A stretch of DNA of 64,000 bases from Pseudomonadaceae bacterium. Its GTDB lineage: Bacteria; Pseudomonadota; Gammaproteobacteria; Pseudomonadales; Pseudomonadaceae. The position numbers were made by a program, and so were the translations under genes. Position 1 is the stretch's first letter, and every line of letters begins with the position of its first letter. The DNA lies in assembly GCA_030602315.1 (NCBI GenBank), contig JAUVZY010000008.1, positions 1 to 64,000 on the forward strand. The letters are read 5' to 3'. The notes under the pieces were generated by a model. The model saw only the letters and a list, made by a program, of their open reading frames with translations, did no database searches and was not told the DNA's origin. Positions 32,819 to 41,814 of the stretch are shown in pieces.

Positions 32819-34609
32819 ATGCTGCCCGAGTCTTTCGCGATCTGGTTCGTCGCCGGCCTGCTGGTCTGGGTGCTGTATGCCTTCGTGCGCGAGCGCTGGA
32901 CGCCAGACGTGGTGGCCGCGATCGCCGTGGCGGCGCTGCTGGTCACCCAGCTGCTCGAGCCGAAGGAAGTGCTGAGCGTGCTGTCGAACTCGGCACCGGT
33001 GACCATCGCCTGCATGTTCGTCATCTCCGCGGCGCTGGAGCGCACCGGCTGCATCGACGCGCTGGGCAACTGGCTGGGAAACCTGGTCGGCACCAGCCCG
33101 ACAAAGGTGCTGGCCGGCATCACCGTCACCGCGCTGATCATCTCGGCGGCGCTGAACAACACGCCGGTGGTAGCGATCCTCACCCCGGTGGCCATCGCCC
33201 TGGCCCGGCGCGCCGGCACCCTGCCGTCCAAGCTGCTGATCCCGCTGTCCTACGCCACCATTCTCGGCGGCACCCTGACCCTGCTCGGCACCTCCACCAA
33301 CATCCTGGTCGACGGGGTGGCGCGCAAGGCCGGGCTCGAGCCGTTCGGCATCTTCGAGATCACCGGCGTCGGCCTGTTCATGGCCGCGGCGGGCATGCTC
33401 TATCTGCTGACCATCGGCAAACGCCTGCTGCCCGAGCGCGAGACCCTCTCGCGCCAGCTGCGCCCGGACCTCTCGCGCACCTTCATGAGCGAGCTTTTGG
33501 TGCCGCACAACTCGCCGGTGATCGGCAAATCCATCGCCGAGGCCAACCTCAACGGCGGCAGCGGCCTGCAGGTGCTGAAGATCTTCCGCGAAGACAGCGA
33601 ACTGACCGAACCGCAGCATGACACCGTACTGGCCGCCGGCGACCTGCTGGTGATCCACGGCCAGGTCAAGGACGTGGTGGAGCTGCGCGAATCGGGGCAC
33701 CTGACCTTCAACCGCAACGAAGCCTTCGAGACCGTCACCAGCCATGACGTGATCCTCGCCGAGGCCATCGTCGGGCGCAATTCGCGCTACAGCCACCGGC
33801 CGATGCGCGACCTCGACCTCACCGCGCGCTATGGCATCGCCGTGCTCGCCGTGCATCGCCAGGACGAAAACGTGGTCGGCAACCTCGACGACTTCGAACT
33901 GCAGTTCGGCGACGTGATGCTGGTGGAAGGCACGCCGGCGCAGATCAAGCGTTTTGCCGACAACGGCGAGCTGATCAGCCTCAACACCGTGCAGGAGCGC
34001 GCCTTCCGCCGCGACAAGGCGCCCATCGCCATCCTCGTCACCCTCGGCGTGATGCTGCTGGCGGCCTTCGGCGTGATGCCCATCGAGGGCCTGGCGATGA
34101 TCGGCGCGGTGGTGCTGCTGACCACCCGCTGCCTGGACATCGACGACGCCTACAAGGCGGTGGACTGGAAGATCCTCAGCCTGATCTTCGGCATGCTGGC
34201 GGTCAGCATTGCCATGGACAAGGTCGGGCTGGTGCAGGTGGTGGTGAGCCAGGTGATGAGCTGGCTGCCCTGGGCCGGGCCGCTGCTGATGCTGTCGATC
34301 ATCTACCTGCTGACCTCGACGCTGACCGAGATGCTGTCGAACAACGCGGTGGCGGTGCTGATCACTCCGATCGCCATCGGCGTGGCCCAGCACCTGGGCG
34401 TCGACCCGCGGGCCTTCGTGGTCGCGGTGATGTTCGCCGCCAGCGCCAGCTTCGCCACGCCGATCGGCTACCAGACCAACACCTTCGTCTACAACGCCGG
34501 CGGCTACCGCTTCACCGACTTCATGAAGGTGGGCATTCCGCTGAACATCCTGCTCTGGCTGGTGGCCACCGCGGTGATCCCGCTGTTCTTCCCGCTGACG
34601 CCGCTCTGA
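32819..34609 (+). CDS. SLC13-family permease with two TrkA-C (RCK_C) domains
   Basis: 596-residue inner-membrane anion transporter. Membrane segments occupy about residues 5-195 and 400-595. Between them lie two cytoplasmic RCK_C domains (about 205-290 and 295-380, with the AAGDLLVIHG and FGDVMLVEG signatures). The conserved SNT-type motifs are NNTPVVAILTP and, in the second repeat, NNAVAVLITPIA. Proteins of this layout transport sulfate or related anions. The next gene in the same direction is an O-acetylhomoserine sulfhydrylase, so sulfate or another sulfur anion is a reasonable but unproven substrate. Confidence 0.87.
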   Translation: MLPESFAIWFVAGLLVWVLYAFVRERWTPDVVAAIAVAALLVTQLLEPKEVLSVLSNSAPVTIACMFVISAALERTGCIDALGNWLGNLVGTSPTKVLAGITVTALIISAALNNTPVVAILTPVAIALARRAGTLPSKLLIPLSYATILGGTLTLLGTSTNILVDGVARKAGLEPFGIFEITGVGLFMAAAGMLYLLTIGKRLLPERETLSRQLRPDLSRTFMSELLVPHNSPVIGKSIAEANLNGGSGLQVLKIFREDSELTEPQHDTVLAAGDLLVIHGQVKDVVELRESGHLTFNRNEAFETVTSHDVILAEAIVGRNSRYSHRPMRDLDLTARYGIAVLAVHRQDENVVGNLDDFELQFGDVMLVEGTPAQIKRFADNGELISLNTVQERAFRRDKAPIAILVTLGVMLLAAFGVMPIEGLAMIGAVVLLTTRCLDIDDAYKAVDWKILSLIFGMLAVSIAMDKVGLVQVVVSQVMSWLPWAGPLLMLSIIYLLTSTLTEMLSNNAVAVLITPIAIGVAQHLGVDPRAFVVAVMFAASASFATPIGYQTNTFVYNAGGYRFTDFMKVGIPLNILLWLVATAVIPLFFPLTPL

Positions 34610-34705
34610 CCACGCCCGGCGGGCGGCGCCGACCAGGGTCGCGTTGACGGGCCTGGCGGCGCTGGCCATCCTTGGCGCCTTTCACTGCCCAGAAAGGACG
34701 CCCCC

Positions 34706-35983
34706 ATGAAGCCGGAAACCCTGGCCATCCACGCCGGTTACAGCCCCGACCCGACCACCAAGGCGGTGGCGGTGCCGATCTACCAGACCACCTCCTACGC
34801 CTTCGACGATACCCAGCACGGCGCCGACCTGTTCGACCTGAAGGTCGCCGGCAACATCTACACCCGCATCATGAACCCCACCACCGACGTGCTGGAAAAG
34901 CGCGTGGCGGCACTCGAGGGCGGTGTGGCGGCGCTGGCGGTGGCCTCGGGCATGGCGGCGATCACCTATGCGATCCAGACCATCGCCGAAGCGGGCGACA
35001 ACATCGTCTCGGTGGCCAAGCTCTACGGCGGCACCTACAACCTGTTCGCCCACACCCTGCCGCGTCAGGGCATCGAGGTACGCTTCGCCGCGCATGACGA
35101 CATCGCCGCCCTCGAGGCACTGATCGACGAGCGCACCAAGGCGGTGTTCTGCGAAACCATCGGCAACCCGGCCGGCAACATCGTCGACCTCAAGGCACTG
35201 GCCGACGCCGCGCACCGCCACGGCGTGCCGCTGATCGTCGACAACACCGTCGCCACCCCGGTGCTCTGCCGCCCGTTCGAGCACGGCGCCGACATCGTGG
35301 TGCACTCGCTGACCAAGTACATCGGCGGCCACGGCAACAGCATCGGCGGCATCGTGGTGGACTCGGGCCGCTTCCCCTGGGCTGACCACAAGCAACGCTT
35401 CCCCCTGCTCAACACCCCGGATGTGTCCTACCACGGGGTGACCTACACCGAGGCCTTCGGCCCCGCCGCCTTCATCGGCCGCTGCCGGGTGGTGCCGCTG
35501 CGCAACATGGGCGCGGCGCTGTCGCCGTTCAACGCCTTCCTGATCCTGCAGGGGCTGGAAACCCTGCCGCTGCGCATGGAGCGCCACTGCCAGAACGCAC
35601 AGCAGGTCGCCGAATACTTGAAGCAGCACCCGCAGGTGGCCTGGGTGCAGTACGCCGGTCTGGCCGATCATCCCGAGCATGAGCTGGCCCAGCGCTACCT
35701 CGGCGGTCAACCGGCGGCAATCCTCTGCTTCGGCATCCGCGGCGGCATCGAGGCCGGGGCGAAGTTCATCGACGCGCTCAAGCTGGTCACCCGCCTGGTG
35801 AACATCGGTGACGCCAAGTCGCTGGCCTGCCACCCGGCCACCACCACCCACCGCCAGCTCAACGCCGAGGAACTGGCCAAGGCCGGCGTGTCGCAGGACC
35901 TGATCCGCCTGTCGATCGGCATCGAGCACATCGACGACATCCTCGCCGACCTCGAGCAGGCGCTGGCCGCGGCCAGGATCTGA
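34706..35983 (+). CDS. metY: O-acetylhomoserine (thiol)-lyase
   Basis: 425-residue PLP enzyme of the Cys/Met metabolism family, assimilating sulfide into homocysteine. The PLP lysine is K204 in [11 protein letters not shown], and the N-terminal [20 protein letters not shown] is the MetY/Cys25 pattern. The length of about 425 separates it from shorter cystathionine enzymes. The gene order SLC13 permease-metY fits a small sulfur-assimilation unit. It resembles P. aeruginosa PA5025. Confidence 0.92.
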   Translation: MKPETLAIHAGYSPDPTTKAVAVPIYQTTSYAFDDTQHGADLFDLKVAGNIYTRIMNPTTDVLEKRVAALEGGVAALAVASGMAAITYAIQTIAEAGDNIVSVAKLYGGTYNLFAHTLPRQGIEVRFAAHDDIAALEALIDERTKAVFCETIGNPAGNIVDLKALADAAHRHGVPLIVDNTVATPVLCRPFEHGADIVVHSLTKYIGGHGNSIGGIVVDSGRFPWADHKQRFPLLNTPDVSYHGVTYTEAFGPAAFIGRCRVVPLRNMGAALSPFNAFLILQGLETLPLRMERHCQNAQQVAEYLKQHPQVAWVQYAGLADHPEHELAQRYLGGQPAAILCFGIRGGIEAGAKFIDALKLVTRLVNIGDAKSLACHPATTTHRQLNAEELAKAGVSQDLIRLSIGIEHIDDILADLEQALAAARI

Positions 35984-36073
35984 CCTGCTGCCGCCCCGGC
36001 CTGCCGGGGCGGCCCTTGATCGGCGCACCGATCGGCCCCAGATTGCCGGCATCGCCCGCCTTCGGAGCCGCCC

Positions 36074-36505
36074 ATGTCCAGCCTCATCGTCCCCTGCGCG
36101 CACTGCGCCAGCCTCAACCGCATTCCCGCCGATCGCCTGGCGCAGACACCACGCTGCGGCCGCTGCAAGGCGCCGGTGCTCAGCGCACGCCCGTTCGATC
36201 TCGACACCGCCCACTTCGCCAGCCAGATCAAGGGCGACCTGCCGCTGCTGGTGGACGTCTGGGCCAGCTGGTGCGGACCGTGCCGCAGCTTCGCCCCGAT
36301 ATTCGATAAGGCCGCCGGCGAGCTGGTCGGCCGCTGCCGCCTGGCCAAGCTGGACAGCGAGGCGCAGGCAGGCCTTGCCGGCCAGCTCGGCATCCGCTCG
36401 ATCCCCAGCCTGATCCTCTACCGCGACGGCCGGGAGGTGGCGCGCCAGAGCGGCGCGTTGCCGCTGCCCCAACTGCTTTCCTGGCTGCGCCAGCACGGCA
36501 TCTGA
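36074..36505 (+). CDS. trxC: Thioredoxin 2 (zinc-containing)
   Basis: 143-residue thioredoxin with an N-terminal zinc site C8-x2-C11 and C28-x2-C31, followed by the redox motif WCGPC (C67 and C70). This architecture is the TrxC type, which is tied to oxidative stress in E. coli. It lies 90 bases after metY and is the last conserved gene before the aryl polyene operon. Confidence 0.94.
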   Translation: MSSLIVPCAHCASLNRIPADRLAQTPRCGRCKAPVLSARPFDLDTAHFASQIKGDLPLLVDVWASWCGPCRSFAPIFDKAAGELVGRCRLAKLDSEAQAGLAGQLGIRSIPSLILYRDGREVARQSGALPLPQLLSWLRQHGI

Positions 36506-36579
36506 GCGCGACGACCACGCACACGGGCAAAGGTTCAGCCAAACGCCTTCGACCTTATGTCTAGGTGTTTCCATTTTCA

Positions 36580-36608
36580 TTGCCTGGCATCGGGCGCCTC
36601 TGGATAAT
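36580..36608 (+). promoter_or_regulatory. Candidate promoter of the aryl polyene operon
   Basis: TTGCCT (36580-36585), a 17-base spacer and GATAAT (36603-36608) lie about 88 bases upstream of the first cluster gene. It is the only clear promoter-like pair in the 190-base gap after trxC. Confidence 0.5.
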
Positions 36609-36663
36609 GCCGCGCATTCCAATGGGTTAACCGATGCTTGAACTAACAGGGACGTCAGCACGC

Positions 36664-36688
36664 CACCTTCGCCGTGCGGCGAAAGGTG
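36664..36688 (+). promoter_or_regulatory. Hairpin covering the ribosome binding site of the first pigment gene
   Basis: CACCTTCGCC (36664-36673) pairs with GGCGAAAGGTG (36678-36688), leaving one unpaired base and a GTGC loop. The right arm contains the AAAGGTG ribosome binding site, 7 bases before the GTG start at 36696, so the site would be masked when the stem forms. Confidence 0.5.
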
Positions 36689-36695
36689 TATCCGC

Positions 36696-37412
36696 GTGAT
36701 CCGCTTCGAGATCGAGCAATGGCGTGCCTGGGCGCCCGGGCTGGAAGATGCAGGCGCCTGGCGCGCATGGTCGCAAGCGCCCTGCCGCCCCGCCAGCGAC
36801 GACGCCCAGCCCGACGTCGGCTTCCTCCCCGCAATGCAGCGCCGCCGCTTGAGCCGGCTGGCGCGCATGGCCTTCGCCGTCGCCACCCCGCTGGCCGACG
36901 GCCAGCCGCCGATGCCGCTGGTGTATTGCTCGCGCCACGGCGACACCGCGCGCGGCCTGGCCCTGTTCGAGGCGCTGGCGCGGGAAGAACCCCTCTCGCC
37001 CACCCACTTCAGCCTCTCGGTACACAACGCCATCATCGGCCTGTGGTCGATCCAGCGCGGCGACACCAGCGAGATGACCGCCCTGGCCGCCGAGGGCGAC
37101 GGCCTCGAGCACGCGCTGCTGGAAGCCGCCGGCCTGCTCGCCGAGGGTGCACCACAGGTGCTCCTGGTGATCGCCGAAGACAGCCCGCCGCCGCTCTACC
37201 GGCCGTGGATCGACGATGTGCCCTTCCCCTACGCCCTCGCCCTGCGCCTCGCTGCCGGCGACGGCTGGGCGCTTGCCCTGACACCGGGCGTCGAGGCCGC
37301 GCCGGCCGAATGGCCGCACGCGCTGGAACTGATCGCCCACCTCAATGGAATGCCCGGCGTCCGCCGCCTCTGCTGGAAGCACCGCACATGGACCTGGCAA
37401 CGCCACCGCTGA
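36696..37412 (+). CDS. apeC: Ketosynthase-like chain length factor of aryl polyene synthesis
   Basis: 238-residue protein of the Ketoacyl-synt_2 (PF13723-like) family: a shortened KS fold with no catalytic cysteine, carrying the FLPAMQRRRLSRLARMAF and LSPTHFSLSVHNAIIG signatures. In Xenorhabdus the homologue is the inactive partner of the ketosynthase ApeO, and together they extend the polyene. It begins with GTG at 36696 and overlaps the next gene by 25 bases. It is the first gene of the cluster. Confidence 0.86.
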   Translation: MIRFEIEQWRAWAPGLEDAGAWRAWSQAPCRPASDDAQPDVGFLPAMQRRRLSRLARMAFAVATPLADGQPPMPLVYCSRHGDTARGLALFEALAREEPLSPTHFSLSVHNAIIGLWSIQRGDTSEMTALAAEGDGLEHALLEAAGLLAEGAPQVLLVIAEDSPPPLYRPWIDDVPFPYALALRLAAGDGWALALTPGVEAAPAEWPHALELIAHLNGMPGVRRLCWKHRTWTWQRHR

Positions 37413-38194
37413 AGCGCCCCGACGCGCCCTGGACGTGGCGGCTGATCGCCACCGGTCTGTCCTTCGCCCTGTTCGGCCTCGGCGGGCTGTTCCTGCGCGT
37501 GGCGGTATTCCCGCTGCAGGCGCTGCTGCCCGGCGATGCCGCGGTACGCCGGCGCCGCGCCCGGCACACGGTCAGCCGCAGCTTCTGGGCCTTCGTCCAG
37601 TTCATGTACCGCACGCGCGTGCTGACCTACGAGGTCGAGGGCGCCGAGCGCCTCGGCCGCCCGGGTCAGCTGATCATCGCCAACCACCCCTCGCTGATCG
37701 ACGTGGTGCTGCTGATCGCGCAGATCCGCGACGCCAACTGCGTGGTCAAGCAGAGCCTGTGGGACAACCCCTTCACCCGCGGCCCGGTCCGCGCCGCGCA
37801 GTACATCAGCAACGACGGCAGCGCCGAGATGCTCGATGCTGCCGCCGACGCCCTGAAGGCTGGCCAGACGCTGATCATCTTCCCCGAAGGCACCCGCACC
37901 ACCCCCGGCGAACCGCCTCGCTTTCACCGCGGTGCGGCGGCCATCGCCCTGCGCGGCGCCCGCGTGGTCACCCCAGTCACCATCAGCGTGACGCCGACCA
38001 CCCTGACCAAGGCCGAGCCCTGGTACCGCATTCCGCCGCAGCGCGTGCACTTCCAGCTGCGGGTGGGCGCCGACATCGACCCGCAAGCCTTCGCCGCACG
38101 CGGCCCGGCGCCGATCGCCTCGCGCCAGCTCAACGATTACCTGCATCGACACTTCATGAAGGAGCTCGCCCTAGATGAGCCAACTGCAGCTTGA
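37388..38194 (+). CDS. apeD: 1-acyl-sn-glycerol-3-phosphate acyltransferase-like (PlsC) protein
   Basis: 268-residue membrane acyltransferase. The HX4D motif is in NHPSLIDV and the substrate-binding FPEGTRT motif follows; a hydrophobic N-terminal segment covers about residues 17-45. In aryl polyene clusters such enzymes are thought to attach the polyene or an acyl chain to the lipid anchor. Start ATG at 37388 lies inside the 3' end of apeC and the stop overlaps the first ACP by 20 bases. Confidence 0.87.
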   Translation: MDLATPPLKRPDAPWTWRLIATGLSFALFGLGGLFLRVAVFPLQALLPGDAAVRRRRARHTVSRSFWAFVQFMYRTRVLTYEVEGAERLGRPGQLIIANHPSLIDVVLLIAQIRDANCVVKQSLWDNPFTRGPVRAAQYISNDGSAEMLDAAADALKAGQTLIIFPEGTRTTPGEPPRFHRGAAAIALRGARVVTPVTISVTPTTLTKAEPWYRIPPQRVHFQLRVGADIDPQAFAARGPAPIASRQLNDYLHRHFMKELALDEPTAA

Positions 38195-38438
38195 GATCAA
38201 GCAACTGATCATCGACGCCCTCGGCCTCGAGGACATCACCCCGCACGACATCGCCGCCGACCAGCCGCTGTTCGGCGACGGCCTCGGCCTGGACTCGGTG
38301 GACGCCCTGGAGCTGGGCCTGGCGATCCAGAAGCGCTTCGGCATCAAGATCGACGCCGAAGCCAAGGACACCCGCAAGCATTTCGCCAGCGTGAACAGCC
38401 TGGCCGCCTTCGTCGACGCCGCCAAGGCGGTTGCCTGA
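38175..38438 (+). CDS. apeE: Acyl carrier protein 1
   Basis: 87-residue ACP with phosphopantetheine serine S41 in GLGLDSVDALELG. The DSVD motif and the spacing fit the APE carrier that receives the aryl starter. No dedicated phosphopantetheinyl transferase gene is visible in the cluster, so a housekeeping enzyme would be needed. It overlaps apeD by 20 bases. Confidence 0.92.
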   Translation: MSQLQLEIKQLIIDALGLEDITPHDIAADQPLFGDGLGLDSVDALELGLAIQKRFGIKIDAEAKDTRKHFASVNSLAAFVDAAKAVA

Positions 38439-38457
38439 AAGCAAGGAGGAAGCCAAC

Positions 38458-38715
38458 GTGAATAGCCGTGACGACATCTTCCAGACCCTGCGCGATGCCC
38501 TGGTGGAACTGTTCGAACTGGACCCGGCGAGCATCTCGCTGGAAGCCAACCTCTATCAGGACCTGGAAATCGACAGCATCGACGCCGTCGACCTGATCGA
38601 CCATATCAAGCGCCAGACCGGCAAGAAGCTCGCCGCCGAGGAGTTCAAGGCGGTGCGCACCGTGGGCGACGTGGTGGAAGCGGTGTACCGCCTGATCCAC
38701 CCGGAAGTCGCCTGA
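38458..38715 (+). CDS. apeF: Acyl carrier protein 2
   Basis: 85-residue ACP with serine S40 in DLEIDSIDAVDLID. It starts with GTG at 38458, preceded 8 bases upstream by AAGGAGG, the best ribosome binding site in the cluster. A longer frame from 38431 is possible but lacks this support. Its sequence differs clearly from the first ACP (DSID against DSVD), which argues for distinct partners rather than a recent duplication. Confidence 0.92.
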   Translation: MNSRDDIFQTLRDALVELFELDPASISLEANLYQDLEIDSIDAVDLIDHIKRQTGKKLAAEEFKAVRTVGDVVEAVYRLIHPEVA

Positions 38716-38735
38716 AGCGCCGACGACGCCCGACG

Positions 38736-39305
38736 ATGACGCCCCTGACCACCTCCGCCCTGCCCGGCCGTCTGCTGGCCGGCGTGCTGCTGCTGGCGGG
38801 CCTGGCCTGGCCGTTCGCCGTGTACCTGGGCAGCGAGGCGCTCTCGCCGCGGCTGTTCGCCGTGCTGCTCGGCGGGCTGTGGCTGGCGCGCCTGGCCTTC
38901 GCCCGCGCCCAGCCCGGCGGGCACTGGACCAGCCTGGCCGCGCTGGCCTTCTGTGCCGTGCTGGCGCTGGCCGATATGCCGGAGCTGCTGCGCTGGTATC
39001 CGGTGCTGCTCAGCCTGACCCTGCTCGGACTGTTCGCCGCCAGCCTCGCCAGCACCCCGCTGATCGAACGCCTGGCCCGCCTGCAGGAGCCCGAGCTGCC
39101 GCCGGCGGCGGTGCGCTACACGCGCCAGGTGACCTGGGTGTGGATGGGCTTCTTCGCGCTCAACGCCGGCATCGCCGCGAGCCTCGCAGTGTGGGCGCCG
39201 CTGGCCTGGTGGACGCTGTACACCGGGCTGATCGCCTATCTGCTGATGGGCCTGCTGTTTGCCGGCGAGTGGCTGGTGCGCCAGCGGGTGAGGAGACGTA
39301 CATGA
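38736..39305 (+). CDS. apeG: Aryl polyene cluster membrane protein (COG4648-type)
   Basis: 189-residue inner-membrane protein with about five or six hydrophobic segments (first near residues 12-32, last near 155-175) and no soluble domain. Its position between the ACPs and the ligase is the usual one for this family in ape clusters. Its role is unknown. The stop overlaps the ATG of the next gene (ATGA). Confidence 0.8.
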   Translation: MTPLTTSALPGRLLAGVLLLAGLAWPFAVYLGSEALSPRLFAVLLGGLWLARLAFARAQPGGHWTSLAALAFCAVLALADMPELLRWYPVLLSLTLLGLFAASLASTPLIERLARLQEPELPPAAVRYTRQVTWVWMGFFALNAGIAASLAVWAPLAWWTLYTGLIAYLLMGLLFAGEWLVRQRVRRRT

Positions 39306-40984
39306 GCTGGATTCCCCTGCAGGCACTGCTCGCCCGGCCGGCCGACGCGCGCCCGGTCACCCTCACGCCACGGCTCGACCACGCCGACCTGCAGACCCGC
39401 GCGCTCGCCCTGGCCGGCGGCCTGGCCGCCCGCGGCGTACGCGACCTGGCGGTGCATCTGGAGGACGCCGGCGAGCTGGCCATCGCCCTGCTCGGCGCCT
39501 GGCGCGCCGGCGCCCGGGTGCTCCTGCCGGCGGACCTGCAACCGGCCAGCCGCGCGCGCCTGGCCCCGGCGGTGGAGCTGTGGCTCACCGACCAGCCCGG
39601 CGACACGCCGCTCGATGCCCTGCTCGGCGAGCCGCTGCCGGCGGCCGAACTCGACCCCGCGCACGAGGGCCTGCTGATCGCCACCTCCGGCTCCAGCGGG
39701 CAGAGCAAGCTGATCGGCAAGCGCCTGGCGCAGCTGGCCGGTGAACTGGAAATCCTCGAAGAGTGCTGGGGCGCCCGGCTGGGTACTGCGCAGGTGCTCG
39801 GCAGCGTCTCCACCCAGCACCTCTATGGCCTGTTGTTCCGCCTGCTCTGGCCGCTGTGCGCCGGTCGCCCGCTGGGTGCCCGCGCGCTGCCGTTTGCCGA
39901 AGACCTGCAGCAGGCCAGCCTCGTTGCCGGCGAGCGCGGCTTTGCCTGGGTGGCCAGCCCGGCGCTCCTGAAACGCATGGGCGACAACCTCGACTGGCCG
40001 GCGCTGGCCGCCGTGCGCCGGGTGTTTTCCTCCGGCGGCCCGCTGCCGGCCGAAGCCGCCGAGCGGCTGCAGCAGCGCCTGGGCCAGTACCCGGTCGAGG
40101 TCTACGGCAGCTCGGAGACCGGCGGCATCGCCTGGCGCCAGGGCGGCCAGGCCTGGACGCCGCTGCCGGGCGTGGCCATCGACCAGGACGGCGACACCGG
40201 CGCCCTGCACGTGGCCTCGCCCTGGCTGGCGGGTGCCGGCGAGCCGACCGCCGATGCCGTCAGCCTGCTGGCGGACGGCCGCTTCCTGCTCAAGGGCCGG
40301 CTCGACCGCATCGTCAAGCTGGAAGAAAAACGCATCGCCCTGCCGATGCTGGAAGCGGCGCTGGCCGAGCACCCCTTCGTCGCCGAGGCACGCCTGGGCG
40401 TGGTGCAGGAAAACCGCGCCTCGCTCGGTGCGCTGGTCGCGCTCTCCGCCGCGGGCCTGCACGCCCTGCGCAACGGTGGCCGCCGGGCGCTGACCGACAC
40501 CCTGCGCCAGCACCTGGCCGGGCATTGCGAGGCGCTGGCCCTGCCGCGGCGCTGGCGGCTGCTGCCGCAGCTGCCGGCCAACCCCCAGGGCAAGCTGCCC
40601 CAGGCCGAAGTCGAGGCACTGCTCGCCGCGCCGCGGCCGAAGACGCCCGAGCGCCTGGCTCAGCACGAGCAGGACGGCCAGTGGCAGCTGACGCTGCGCG
40701 TGCCGCTCGATCTGGCCCACTTCTCCGGCCACTTCCCGCAGACCCCGGTGCTGCCCGGGGTGGTGCAGGTGGACTGGGCGCTGCAGCTGGCACGCACGCT
40801 GCTGCCGCTGCCGGCGCACTATCGCGGCATGGAAGTGCTGAAGTTCCAGCAACTGATCCGCCCCGGCGACCACATCGCGCTGACCCTGCGTTTCGATGCC
40901 GCGCGCGGCAAGCTCTATTTCGCCTTCAGCCAGGACGACAAACCCTGCTCGTCCGGCCGTATCCTCCTTGGAGATGCCGCATGA
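39302..40984 (+). CDS. apeH: Aryl-acid AMP ligase fused to a hotdog dehydratase
   Basis: 560-residue two-domain protein. Residues about 1-450 form an adenylating enzyme with the P-loop ATSGSSGQSK (about 126-135), the YGSSETGG A5 motif, a GRLDRIVKLEEKRI A8 region and a conserved lysine in NPQGK. Residues about 455-560 are a FabA/FabZ-like hotdog domain with HFSGHFPQTPVLPGVVQVDW, where the first histidine of the motif would be catalytic. In Xenorhabdus these are described as separate genes (ligase ApeH and dehydratase ApeI), so here both steps sit in one chain: starter loading on the ACP and dehydration. The ATG at 39302 is chosen; the frame extends upstream antisense-free but without family similarity. 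Confidence 0.88.
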   Translation: MSWIPLQALLARPADARPVTLTPRLDHADLQTRALALAGGLAARGVRDLAVHLEDAGELAIALLGAWRAGARVLLPADLQPASRARLAPAVELWLTDQPGDTPLDALLGEPLPAAELDPAHEGLLIATSGSSGQSKLIGKRLAQLAGELEILEECWGARLGTAQVLGSVSTQHLYGLLFRLLWPLCAGRPLGARALPFAEDLQQASLVAGERGFAWVASPALLKRMGDNLDWPALAAVRRVFSSGGPLPAEAAERLQQRLGQYPVEVYGSSETGGIAWRQGGQAWTPLPGVAIDQDGDTGALHVASPWLAGAGEPTADAVSLLADGRFLLKGRLDRIVKLEEKRIALPMLEAALAEHPFVAEARLGVVQENRASLGALVALSAAGLHALRNGGRRALTDTLRQHLAGHCEALALPRRWRLLPQLPANPQGKLPQAEVEALLAAPRPKTPERLAQHEQDGQWQLTLRVPLDLAHFSGHFPQTPVLPGVVQVDWALQLARTLLPLPAHYRGMEVLKFQQLIRPGDHIALTLRFDAARGKLYFAFSQDDKPCSSGRILLGDAA

Positions 40985-41814
40985 GCGAGACCTGCGACCT
41001 GGCCCCTGCCCAGCAGGCGCTGCCCCTGGCGCCGATCCCTGCCGCTACCGCCCGCGTGCCCGCCGCCCCCGAGCAGGACTGGTTCAAGCCCTGCGCGGTG
41101 ATCCCGGTGTACAACCACGAGACCACCCTGCCCACGGTGCTCGCCGCGCTGCGCGCCGAGGACCTGCCCTGCGTGCTGGTGGACGACGCCTCGCGCCCGC
41201 AAGCGGCTGCGGTGATCGACGCACTGGCCGCACACCCGGACGTGCACCTGGTCCGTCACGCGCACAACCAGGGCAAGGGCGGCGCAGTGCAGAGCGGCCT
41301 GCGCGAGGCAGCGCGCCTCGGTTACTCGCATGCGCTGCAGGTGGATGCCGACGGCCAGCACGATCTGACCGACATCGGTCTGTTCCTCGACCGCGCCTGC
41401 CAGGCGCCGGAGGCGGTGGTCTGCGGCTATCCGCGCTACGACGCCAGCATCCCCAAGGGCCGCCTGTACGGACGCTACCTGACCCACATCTGGGTGTGGA
41501 TCAACACCCTGTCCGGCGCCATCCGCGATTCGATGTGCGGCTTTCGCGTCTATCCGCTGCCGGCCACCGTCGCGCTGCTCGAGCGCGAGCGCCTCGGCCG
41601 GCGCATGGATTTCGACGTGGAAGTGCTGGTGCGCCTGCACTGGGCCGACCAGCCGATGGTCTGGCTACCGACCCGGGTGCACTACCCGGAGGACGGCGTT
41701 TCGCACTTCCGCCCGTGGCAGGACAACTGGCTGATCTCCAAGATGCACGCCCGGCTGTTCTTCGGCATGCTCGCCCGCGCGCCGCAGCTCATCGCCCGCC
41801 GGTTCGCCCGATGA
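40981..41814 (+). CDS. apeJ: Family 2 glycosyltransferase of the aryl polyene cluster
   Basis: 277-residue GT2 enzyme: CAVIPVYNHETTLPTVL nucleotide-sugar binding start, the metal motif in LQVDADGQHD, and an acceptor region with SGAIRDSMCGFRVYP. It probably adds a sugar to the lipid anchor or the polyene. The start overlaps the ligase stop (ATGA) and the stop overlaps the next gene (ATGA). Confidence 0.88.
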   Translation: MSETCDLAPAQQALPLAPIPAATARVPAAPEQDWFKPCAVIPVYNHETTLPTVLAALRAEDLPCVLVDDASRPQAAAVIDALAAHPDVHLVRHAHNQGKGGAVQSGLREAARLGYSHALQVDADGQHDLTDIGLFLDRACQAPEAVVCGYPRYDASIPKGRLYGRYLTHIWVWINTLSGAIRDSMCGFRVYPLPATVALLERERLGRRMDFDVEVLVRLHWADQPMVWLPTRVHYPEDGVSHFRPWQDNWLISKMHARLFFGMLARAPQLIARRFAR

